A stretch of DNA of 64,000 bases from Rhynchopus euleeides (Eukaryota; Euglenozoa; Diplonemea; Diplonemida; Diplonemidae): the NCBI GenBank assembly GCA_963210315.1, contig OY723249.1:744569-808568 (forward strand), written 5' to 3'. Each line of letters opens with the position of its first letter. Position 1 is the first letter of the stretch. Positions 44,877-54,244 of the stretch are shown piece by piece. The translations under genes and the position numbers were made by a program. Below the pieces are notes generated by a model. It was not told the DNA's origin and ran no database searches. It was given only the letters and a program-made list of their open reading frames with translations.

Positions 44877-47800
44877 GTGAGGCGCCCCCTCAAGGGGGGA
44901 CCCGGCCTACACCCTAAGGCTTCCGGTTCCCCCGGCGGGGGCGCCGACCAGGGGATAGGGGGAGCGCCCGTGGCGCAGCACCCTCTCGCCGCCGGCGAAC
45001 CCTCCCCACAACCCCCCCATAGAAAACCAAAACCCGCAGGGACAGGAGTAACCTCTGCGGGACCCTTAGATAGAGCGAGAGAGCATAGAAGCCACGCCCC
45101 TGGGGCAGGAGAACCCCGGGGGCTTCGGGGAGGAGGGGGACAGGAGTACTCCCCCTCCTCAGTAGAGCAGGACGACCGATGGCTGGCAGAGATGGCGCAA
45201 CGACTGCTGGCAGTGCGAGAGGCGGTGGCGAAAGATGGCAACTGCCAATACACCGGCCTCGCGGTGCAATGTGCGGGATGGACGGCGGCCTCTCTCAGAG
45301 CAGCTGTAGTCGAAGCCCTGGGACAGGACGCCGAGAGGCGAGCAACCTACGCGCCCGATATAGATGACCCCCGGGCACCCCCGTCCTACGACGACTACAT
45401 CGCGGCGCAGGCACAGAGCGGGGTCTACGGGGACGGGGCTACACTCAGGGTAGCGGCTGAGGTGTTGGGGGCCCAGGTGTGGGTACTCGGCACTACGGAT
45501 AGGCTGTACCTGGGGCGCGTCGGGTCAGGCGACAAAGTGATATGCCTCACGTGGAGGCCCTTCCACTACGACGTGCTGCGCATCCCCCTCACGCTAGCCA
45601 GGGAGTTAGCAGCCTCCACCACAAACAGATGGAAACTCCCCACCGCGACTCCCACCCCTCCTCCAGTAGCTCCAACCGCAACCGCTGCTACCACAATCTC
45701 CCCGTTACGCGGCCCTGCTCCCAGGCCGCCGCCGCGACGCCCCGCGCCGCGGCCAGCGTCTCCTGGGGTACTCAGGGTGGCGTCAGCCAACGTCACGTCG
45801 CTGTCAACCCACTTGTGTGATGTGGCGGACCTGAAGGCAGACGTTGTGGCCCTGCAAGAAACACGTGTCCCGGACCCCAGCAAGGGCACGCTCAGCAGCT
45901 ACTTCGCGGCCCACGGCTGGTCCATGCACTGGGGTAAGGGCATGCCCAAGGTCAAGGGGGCCAATGGCTACGAGCAGACCCGACCCGGAGGAGTGGCAGT
46001 CATGGCAAAAGAGGGCCTGGTAGCGCAAGTGGTGCAACCGAAGACCAAGCTGGAAAAGAAGCTGCATGACAGTACCCGCCTGGTACACGTGGTGCTCGCA
46101 ACCAGTAACGGCAAGACAGCGCTCCACATCCTGTGCGTTTATGGTCACTCTGGGATGGAGGTGCGAGTGCAGCGGGAGACCCTCCTGCAGGAGGCGCTGG
46201 ACCTCGCAGCCGGCCTGGGGCAGGTGCCCGTGTTGCTGCTGGGGGACCTCAACACCAACCCGGAGACCAGTGCCGTCCTATCCCAGGCCTGCCGGGTGGG
46301 TGGTTGGACCGATGCGGCGGTCTCATACGCAGAGCTGAAACAGCAGGAAGTTCGGAACACCTGCTGGGCATCGAAGGAAGGCACCAGACTGGACATCTGC
46401 CTGCTGAACCCCTGCGCGGCGCCGGCCTTGCGCTCCGTCGAGGTGGCAGAAAAGGGCGAATACGGCATCCCCACGCACTGCCCGCTCTTCGTCGACCTCG
46501 ATCTCGCCGCCTTCCGCCGACCGAAGCAAATCTGCATCCTCCCCGCCCCCTTTCCTAAGTGCAGGCCCACGCTCGGGGGCGCTGCCGCCAGAGAGGTGCT
46601 GCTGGATGTGCTAACCGCAGAGGAAACGAAAGAGGGTGCAACAGGAGCGCAACTCCTCCGCCGGGCCTCAGCCTGCAGCGAGAACTTCCTGAAGCGTGTC
46701 CACGTGGGCCAACTCGGAAGGCAGGAAACGGCGTACACGGGCAGGGCGGAGGGTTACCACATGCAGCGGTCGAGGGTGGCCACCAAACACCGCCCCGCCT
46801 CCGCCCGAGGAGCGGGCGACAAGAACACCCGGGCGAAGGACAAGCTGTTGGGGAACCTCCGGACCCTCATCCTGGAGGGCCGCCACCGACTGCTGGAGTC
46901 TGCGCCATACCCCCCCACACCCAACGAAGAGCACGCCTGGGGCGCTGCGAAGAAGCGGCTGAAGGGAGGGGGCCTTCCCCCGGGGCTGGAGGCGGCGCTG
47001 GCGGGCACCACCTCACAACTGCCGGACCTCGAGACGATGGAGATGGCCCTTGTCGCCCTGGAGGGATCTCAGCGAGGCATGTTCGACGCGCTCCGCGACG
47101 AAAGACTCCGCACGTGGAAGGCGAGGATGCAGAAGGCCTGGACGCAGGAGGCGGGGATAGTGTTCTCGTACCTCGCAGACCGCTTCTGCGCCCCTACCAC
47201 CTTCATGCGCCGCGAGGATGGCTCCTTCACGGCCTGCCCCAAGGAGGCGGATGAACTGCTGAGGAGCGATACTGCGTGGGGGGGCTACTTCCGGAAGTAT
47301 GCGACGACGCCTGAGCCTCGCTGGGACACCTTCCGACAGAGGTACAGCGACTTCCTCCCTGACCCGGCCGAGATGGAGTGTAAGACCATTACGGCAGAAG
47401 ACGTTGGGACAGCGCTGGCTAAAATGTCTACATCCACCTCGCCGGGCCTACACGGCTGGAGGGTGCACGAGCTGCGGCAACTCCCAGGGGACCTCCTCAA
47501 GTTGTTCGCGGAGGTGTTCAATGAGGTCGAGAGATCGGGCGAATGGCCGGAGCAGCTGATGCACGCCATGATTTGCCTCATTCCCAAGCCCGGCAGCTCA
47601 GGTGAGCCGCTGTCGCAGCGCCCCATCAGCATCACTCCCGTGCTGTACAGGGTGTGGGCAGCAATCCGAGTGAAGCCTGCGCTGAAGTGGCTGGAGAGCA
47701 TTGCGCCTGAGGACTTGCACGGATGCAGACCTGGCCACGGCGCGGAGGACCTCATCTGGCACCTGGCAGCACGGATCGAAGAGGCCCACCTCACAGGACA

Positions 47801-48707
47801 GCCACTGTACGGTGTCGCCCTAGACTTTAAGAAATGCTTCGACACGGTGCCGATTGACCTGACCTTCTGTCTAGCTGCGGAGCTCGGCTTCGACGGCCGA
47901 GTCCTGCGCACCCTGCGGGCAGCGTACGGGTCAATGCAGCGGCACTTCCGGGTAAGCGGCACTATCGGGGAGGGCTTCCTGCCAACCAACGGCATCATGC
48001 AGGGCTGCCCCATTAGCGTCGTGCTGATCAACGTGCTGGTGGGTGTATGGATGCGCATGGCGGAGCACCGGCAGGGCACGAGGGCGTTGTCGTTTGTGGA
48101 CGATGTGTACGCGGTGACCCCCAGCCCGGGGACCTTGCAAGCAGTGGTGGATGACTCTGCAGATTTCTCCCACGATACCGGGATGGTAATATGCGCAGAG
48201 GTCAAGTCACATGTCTTCTCGACGTCCCCCGAGCCGTTGACCCCGATAGTCTACCGGACACGGGACGGCACGGCTACCCCCCTTCGACAGCGCGATAGCT
48301 TCGACTGCCTCGGGGCCATGCTGCATGCGCGCCCGCTCGAGGGACCCGAGGTGCCCAAATCGGAGCGCGTCGCCCGCCGAAAAGAGGGCGCAGAGCAGAA
48401 CCTGCGCAGGACCTCGGCACTGCCCCTACCGGTGCAGTGGAAGGGGCAGGCAGCAGCGATGACAGCGGGGTCCAGGCTCTACTACGACGCCCTGGTCACC
48501 CGCTGGGAGGACGCCGACATCAGGCGATGGAGGGGGCTCTTCGTCGCCGCGCTGTGGTCCGGACCCCCCCGCAGGGCGCGGGAGGCTGTGCTGGATGTCC
48601 TCCACCATGCACATCGGGTGGACCCCGCCGTCGCCCCCCGCTACCGGCAGATCACCACCTGGGCCATGCAGGTCAAGAAGTGGGGCCGCTGCAGGGTTCT
48701 GTCTTGA
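44877..48707 (+). CDS. LINE ORF2: OTU protease, AP endonuclease, RT
   Basis: This frame is the direct continuation of ORF1 after one UAG (44871-44873). It has no ATG until 45192, just before the OTU domain. OTU: catalytic Cys in KDGNCQYTG (about residue 121) and His in RPFHYDVL (about 228). AP endonuclease at about 300-545: VASANVTSL, ALQETRVPD, LLLGDLNTNP, THCPLFVDLDL. Reverse transcriptase at about 840-1130: LIPKPGSSGE, GVALDFKKCFDTV, GIMQGCPISVVL, SFVDDVYAV. The OTU protease may trim the polyprotein or remove ubiquitin; the endonuclease nicks target DNA and the RT copies the RNA onto it. The frame ends at 48707 and the C-terminus continues in another frame (next entry), implying one frame break near 48.6-48.7 kb. 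Confidence 0.88.
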   Translation: MRRPLKGGPGLHPKASGSPGGGADQGIGGAPVAQHPLAAGEPSPQPPHRKPKPAGTGVTSAGPLDRAREHRSHAPGAGEPRGLRGGGGQEYSPSSVEQDDRWLAEMAQRLLAVREAVAKDGNCQYTGLAVQCAGWTAASLRAAVVEALGQDAERRATYAPDIDDPRAPPSYDDYIAAQAQSGVYGDGATLRVAAEVLGAQVWVLGTTDRLYLGRVGSGDKVICLTWRPFHYDVLRIPLTLARELAASTTNRWKLPTATPTPPPVAPTATAATTISPLRGPAPRPPPRRPAPRPASPGVLRVASANVTSLSTHLCDVADLKADVVALQETRVPDPSKGTLSSYFAAHGWSMHWGKGMPKVKGANGYEQTRPGGVAVMAKEGLVAQVVQPKTKLEKKLHDSTRLVHVVLATSNGKTALHILCVYGHSGMEVRVQRETLLQEALDLAAGLGQVPVLLLGDLNTNPETSAVLSQACRVGGWTDAAVSYAELKQQEVRNTCWASKEGTRLDICLLNPCAAPALRSVEVAEKGEYGIPTHCPLFVDLDLAAFRRPKQICILPAPFPKCRPTLGGAAAREVLLDVLTAEETKEGATGAQLLRRASACSENFLKRVHVGQLGRQETAYTGRAEGYHMQRSRVATKHRPASARGAGDKNTRAKDKLLGNLRTLILEGRHRLLESAPYPPTPNEEHAWGAAKKRLKGGGLPPGLEAALAGTTSQLPDLETMEMALVALEGSQRGMFDALRDERLRTWKARMQKAWTQEAGIVFSYLADRFCAPTTFMRREDGSFTACPKEADELLRSDTAWGGYFRKYATTPEPRWDTFRQRYSDFLPDPAEMECKTITAEDVGTALAKMSTSTSPGLHGWRVHELRQLPGDLLKLFAEVFNEVERSGEWPEQLMHAMICLIPKPGSSGEPLSQRPISITPVLYRVWAAIRVKPALKWLESIAPEDLHGCRPGHGAEDLIWHLAARIEEAHLTGQPLYGVALDFKKCFDTVPIDLTFCLAAELGFDGRVLRTLRAAYGSMQRHFRVSGTIGEGFLPTNGIMQGCPISVVLINVLVGVWMRMAEHRQGTRALSFVDDVYAVTPSPGTLQAVVDDSADFSHDTGMVICAEVKSHVFSTSPEPLTPIVYRTRDGTATPLRQRDSFDCLGAMLHARPLEGPEVPKSERVARRKEGAEQNLRRTSALPLPVQWKGQAAAMTAGSRLYYDALVTRWEDADIRRWRGLFVAALWSGPPRRAREAVLDVLHHAHRVDPAVAPRYRQITTWAMQVKKWGRCRVLS

Positions 48708-48710
48708 GAC

Positions 48711-49347
48711 GGCTTGGGATAGCAGAGTGAGGCTTACAGGGACAGGCCCCTTCGCGCTTTTCCGAGCGGCCCTTCGGTGGATAGGATGGAGCTGGAGCAC
48801 GGCGACCACCCTATCTTACACTGATGAAGCGGGACGGAGCATAGTCTTCGACCCCACCGCAGCAACAACGAGCGGATGGGGGATCTTCGCTCATGACCTC
48901 CGCCAGGCCCTACGTACACAGGTGGCCAAGGCGCTGGCTGGTCGTCGTGACGACTTTGCGGGCGCTCAGCACGGCATCGACGGGCAAGCCACACGCTGCG
49001 TCCTGGAGGGAGAGGGCGCCGCGGTCACGGGATACCAACGGGGCCTCCTTCGTTCCGTCATTGCAGGGGCGGTGCCTGTCCGAGGGCGCACGGGGCAGGG
49101 CGGGATCTGCCGATACTGCAACGCAGGCACCCCCGAGACGGTGATGCACCTATGGTGGGAGTGCTCCGCGTGGGACCCAATCCGACAAAACCACCCCATT
49201 ACGGCTGTGGACCGGTCAACCTGGCCACCTTGCTTGGCGTTATGCGGGGTGGCGCCCGCCTTTAGACACGGCATCCCGGAGGACAGGCAGCCCCTGCCAC
49301 TATCCTTCATTAATGCCAAAGAAGGGGGCAGAAACAGGCAGATATAG
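48711..49347 (+). CDS. LINE ORF2 C-terminal part with Cys/His knuckle
   Basis: The frame displaced from ORF2 continues its C-terminal region: GPFALFRAALRWIGWSWSTA, YTDEAGRSIVFDP and a zinc knuckle C-x2-C-x8-H-x4-C (CRYCNAGTPETVMHLWWECS). Such knuckles follow the RT domain in many LINEs. An open frame upstream of 48711 exists in this phase but shadows ORF2. One small insertion or deletion separates it from ORF2, which may be a mutation or a sequencing error. Confidence 0.7.
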
Positions 49348-49399
49348 GGATGGCAACATCTGCTCATGATAGGTTGTGGAGGCGTCAGAGAGGGCGGTT

Positions 49400-52300
49400 T
49401 CGACGGTGCAGGAATAGGCATGAGACGCATAGCTGTATTTTCGGCAATACAGCTGCATACGGCATTGCCTCTAGTACATCTTGTCAGTCAGGCGCGTGCA
49501 TGTCTTCAACCTCCTTCACCTAACGCACATCTCTGGCTTCTTGCAACACGGATCTCAGATCCCCCCACTCGAGGCAACGCCTGGCAGTAGGTGGGGGGTG
49601 CGAGTGCTCGTGGCGACGCCAGTAAGATGCGCATTTGGTGCGAAGGGGGAAAATCGGCCCGCAAGTGTCTTTTTTTCCACGACCTGTCGCACACCTTCTG
49701 CACAGCGCAGCACCCCAATATACGTAAATAACAAATAACCCCTCCCACACACACACTTGGACAAAATCAGTGAAGTGCACAAACCTGCATATAAATTCTT
49801 GCATCGTGATGATTTGTGCTGGGAATTAACCCTGAAAGCCCCAATGATGGTGCTGCGAGCGCTGTGAAAACAATAGAACGCTGGCGCAAGGAGGGAAACT
49901 GTCTGTGCCAGACCCGAAAAGGTTGGTCCAGACAAGGAGATTGGGGAAATTTGACTGTGGCGGAGAAAAGAATTTAAAAGAAAGACGACCAGCAACGAGT
50001 GATTTTGAGTTGGCAACAGAGCAAACCATATCCACGGCCTGCGGAGCGTGTGAAGTGTTCGCAGGGTTCCACAGGCAAAGATCTGACTCCACTGGTTGCG
50101 CCAACTGTCAATCAGAGAAATCGGGCTCCCGCTGTAATGCAGGATCACCCTGCCCACCCAACTGCGTAGAACAGTTTTGAGATACTCTTCGTTGAATGCA
50201 CAAAGGTGTTGATCCTCAAGCTTCAGCTACGCGATTCCCATCGTTCGATCGCTTCACTCCGCCACTTGAACCAGTAAAAAAAAACGCTCAAATCACTCAA
50301 CACAGGAGGCGGGGTAAAATATGCACATGGGTGTTCTTTTGAACAGATCGAGTCAGTGGTGTGTTTGGCGCAGGAAATCGCAGTGTGTGATGCGGCCCCT
50401 CGCGAAAGGGGGTTACCGACGTGATTCGGTGTCGTGTGGGCTGAAGGAAACCACACTGCGTGCACCACACACCCACTAGACTCTTTCGCTGTGACAAGAA
50501 AGCTTCCCGGATTTGGCACACAAACAACGCCTGATCTTTTTGTTTGCGTAGAACCAAATCGTATTCGTTTCGTTGGTGGTAGAAACACCCTGTCCAGTAA
50601 CTGTTCAAAAAACCACCGGACTATTTTTGTCGAGCGCACACTTTGTGTCTCAAGGCTGTGTTGAGGCCCTGCGAAGTGGCATGAAGGTGGATATCCCAAA
50701 ATCTCCAGTCGTACGATTTCCTTCATTTCTTCGCGACTTCGCTACGCTCTGTCGCTCGGAACCAGTCAGAAAAAAATGAGCGCTCGCCATTGCATGTTCG
50801 AGTTGGAAAGCAGTGTGTGTGTGTCAGAAGAAGAAAAAAACAAAAATAAGGAGAATATCCCCTGAATGATGGAGGTGAGGATGGTGAGAAACAAATACTC
50901 GTTGGGAAAACAACAAATGTCGCCGAGTTGCAGGGTGAGGCCCGCAAGGCCCTATTCATGGCTGGACCAAACATCGGGTTTCAGCCTAGCTCACAAATGT
51001 GCCTTATCCAACCAATGCTGCAACTTGCTACGCGGACGAAGAAATGGAAAGCGTCCACCAGATGGTGGACAATAGGAATTCGGCACTGGTGTGTACCCAT
51101 GAACCAATCGAACCTGATGCGGTCCTAGAGTCGACCCGGTGCTGCCTGATTCGAACGATTTGATCGACGGGATGACAGAGTCGCGTCGCCACGAGAGTAT
51201 GCCATGTATCAGGACTGACGGCCACTCACGCGTGAGCATCGTTCTGAGCAGGCGTTGGGTTTGCTTCAGCTTCACCGCATCACGGTTGTCCGCAAGTTAT
51301 CGGTGAAGAAATAAAAAATATGCACACATTCATGACCAGGGTGCCCGAGACTGTTTTTTTGTTCACACATCTACAAGCCAACACGGCAATGGATCCGTAT
51401 TAATCAATACCCGGGGCGGGATTCAGATTTCAAACCGAACCGTGTGGAGAACTGGAGGGGGTCTCGAGCGGGATGCGTTGACAACCCGTCTCTGTTCCCA
51501 GCCAGTCCGACAGACAGCACTCATAGGGTCGCCGCTCAGCCCCGTTTGATGGGGTTGGCTGGATGGGAACCATGGATGCGAACAAAAAAATCTGGGCTTG
51601 TTTGTGCAGTGGCAGTGGTTGAATACTGCACGCATTGCACGATCCCGCTGGCTACAAAGCTTCTTCGTATTAACAAGCAAGCTGATTAGGGGGGAAACTA
51701 CGAAGTTAACAGAGTCAAAGAAAACTGCCACAAAACAACAGAAGGGGAACAATAGAATCAAACAGATATGGCATATACTGTCGTCAATTTTATAGGCAAT
51801 CGTTTTGTGAATCTAGAAAACCCCGCTCAACAAGAGCGCCAGAGGTGCAAACAAGCACGTTGTACTCGAAAAGGCAACTCCGAGCGCATGCCAGCAGGGG
51901 CACTGGCCTGATGCTTCATTATGTTGCCCAGACACAGGCCAGAATAGCTCATCGAGCCCTTACCACAAACGTGCCTTGAAACCCGCCCACTCTTTCCCAT
52001 GAGGGGAAAAAACAATGCGTCGAAGGCAACGCACGCCTCTGCTGTGTCCATCGGACTAGAGACCTCCGAAGTCGAGCATCGATCCATATTTGGTTTGTTC
52101 ATTTCGGTTCTACGTAGCGACAAACCGAACAAGACCATGTGTGCTCTTCCGATGACTGATCTGCGTGGCGCAGCCAAGGGCTCTCATTCTTTGGCATTTG
52201 ATCCGGTGGGATGAAGAGATGAGCTGAAAATGTGAAGTGGCCGACAGGATGCACATATGCTGAAAACACCTTGCATATGCAGGAAATTCCGAAACAGTAT

Positions 52301-52873
52301 TCCGAGTTGCTGAACACAGAGCCACAGACCTGGCAGCGAAGCACAGCCAGTGACATCGGCAGTGAAGTGGGTAGCGGCCTTTCGCAGACCGTGGTTCGAT
52401 GCCGGCTCGCTCACCCAACACTGCCTACGAAGGTCAGCGACCGTGTGTGCAAAACAAAGGAGGGGATGTCTAAAGTTCTGGGCCGTTCGGATTTTTTCGG
52501 GATTCCCAAGCAGAACGACAAGAGAATCTGGGACATCCCACAAAATATCGAAGACCCAGTGATTCAGATATCCCCCCCCTCCAATACTGCGTTCAATTTG
52601 TTTAGCGTGCTGCCAGTTGAATATTTCCAAGAAAGACGAAATGATATGAAATAAGAGGCCTGTTCGGGGACGAATACCCAATTACTCATTTGAGTATTTC
52701 AGGATGCACCCAGCGGTGACCTCCTCTGGGAATTGACCCCCACCAATGATGATGATGATGGTGATGGTGATGATGGGTGGATACACGGCGACGTCGTTCT
52801 AAACGCGGCCCTGTTTTCGTGCCTTTTGCCGTTTGGCTGATTCGCCAACCACAATCTAATTTTCCGGAGGGTG
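49400..52873. other. Intergenic DNA, no supported gene; possible tRNA-derived motif
   Basis: Mixed-composition DNA with no recognisable coding region. At 52385-52400 a B-box-like GTGGTTCGATGCCGG occurs, but the surrounding sequence does not fold into a full tRNA arm set, so no tRNA is called; a decayed tRNA-derived SINE is possible. The similar strings TTCGCGACTTCGCTACGCTC (about 50731) and TTCGCGATTCCGCTGCGCTT (about 40560) recur in separate places. Confidence 0.35.
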
Positions 52874-54244
52874 CCTAAAGTTGAGTAAAACCCCATATAC
52901 GTAGGTGGGCAGTTATTAAGTCCCCATATACGTCGACGTATATCTTAATAATTTATATACGCAAGAGATTTTGGTAGGTAATAATTTTGCTTGGAAAATC
53001 TCTTGCGTATATAAATTATTAAAAAATTATTAATTTCAGGATATACGCAAGAGATTTTCCTTGGGAAATTTTCCAGCCAGAATTTTCCAACCAAATTCTT
53101 CTAGCCAGAATTTTTCACCCAAAAATTTCCACCCAGAATACTCCAACCAGTACTTTCCACCCAGAATGTCCACCCAAAGCCAAAGTGTGTAGCAGAAGAG
53201 GGGGTGGAGGAGTCTTCTCTTGGGCAGCCTTCCAGTCCAGTTGTCCACCTGATCTGCACATTCTCAGCCTGAGCCTGACCATCTGATTCATTCAACCTGT
53301 CATCTCCTCCTTCCTGAGGGCAGGATGCCATACAGGAGCTCAGAGGACAGATCTCTTTGCAACAGGAGGTGGGCCTTTTCAGGTTCTCAACTTCCAGTGG
53401 ATTCCCAGAACCCATTCCCAGCTTTCAGTGGCTTTCCAACATCTCAGAATTTCAGGCAACACAGGACTTTTCAGCCCAAAAGCCTGAAATTCCAAGTTTG
53501 TGTGAGATCTTCACTCAACCTGGACAGAACCAATTCTGGCCTCAGGTACCTGCTGGGTTTTCTTATCTATTTTTCCTATCAAATCTATCTGCTGGAGTTT
53601 CAATCAAACTGAGATTCTCAAGTTCTGAGGGATTTTCAGTCAAAACTCGAAAGTTCCAAAGTTTTGATGGACTGGACAACACTTGGTTGAAATCCACCAG
53701 AACTTGAAGCCTCTGGTTCAGACAGAAAAAGGGTATCACAGAACTTGAGAACACTTGGCTTGGTTGACAATCCAGGAGAAGTTTCCCTGGACTGAGGGGT
53801 GTGAACTGGTGTGAAGTGGAGTGGAGAGTGGGTTTGAATGGAAGTGGCCAAATGAAAGTGCCAGTCAGCAGATTTTACACAAAGTGGGGCAAAAGTGGGG
53901 TCCAAGGAACCTCACTGAAACCACCAGAAGGGTGAAATCCACCAGAACTCAAAGAAAGCTGGTGAGAAGCCATGGAAAAATGGGCCAAGATTTGGCTGGA
54001 AAATTTTGGCTTGAAAAATCTGGCTGGAAAAATTTGCCTGGAAAAATTTTGGCTGGAAAATTTGGTTGGAAAATTTCCCAAGGAAAATCTCTTGCGTATA
54101 TCCTGAAATTAATAATTTTTTTCCCTTGAGGATTTTCAGCCAAAAAATTATTAAAATTTTATATACGCAAGAGAATTTTCCCTTACGTATATGGGTCCTA
54201 ATAATTTCAAGTTGACGTATATGGGACCCGTCTCGCCTAAAGTT
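52874..54244. mobile_element. 1.35-kb TIR element with 9-bp duplication (MULE-like)
   Basis: CCTAAAGTT occurs at 52874-52882 and 54236-54244 as a 9-bp direct repeat around a 1,353-bp unit. Inside it, GAG-TAAAACCCCATATACGT (left) and the reverse complement of ACGTATATGGGACCCGTCTC (right) form the tips of long imperfect TIRs of about 270 bp that include ATATACGCAAGAGATTTTCC and repeated CCAGCCAGAATTTTCC-like segments. The roughly 850-bp interior carries no transposase. A 9-bp duplication with long TIRs is characteristic of Mutator-like elements, so a non-autonomous MULE is the best fit. Confidence 0.75.

Larger units (their letters stand above)
42160..49400 (+). mobile_element. Near-complete OTU-bearing two-ORF LINE
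   Basis: A plus-strand non-LTR retrotransposon of about 7.2 kb. ORF1 encodes a long coiled-coil protein; ORF2 encodes an OTU cysteine protease, AP endonuclease, reverse transcriptase and C-terminal Cys/His knuckle. No LTRs or poly(A) tail were found. Ends are approximate: the 5' end probably lies near a T8-G13 run at 42153-42172 and the 3' end lies after the stop at 49347. OTU-type proteases are known from a few LINE groups (Dualen/RandI and relatives), which would be the first comparison. It is almost intact, with few frame breaks. Confidence 0.85.

Noticed and set aside
44877-44880. GTG as the start codon of ORF2
   Set aside because: Non-AUG initiation four bases after a UAG is less likely than readthrough or starting at ATG 45192 in a eukaryote.
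52385-52400. tRNA gene suggested by GGTTCGATGCC
   Set aside because: T-stem pairing fails beyond three pairs and no matching D and anticodon arms or acceptor stem could be drawn.
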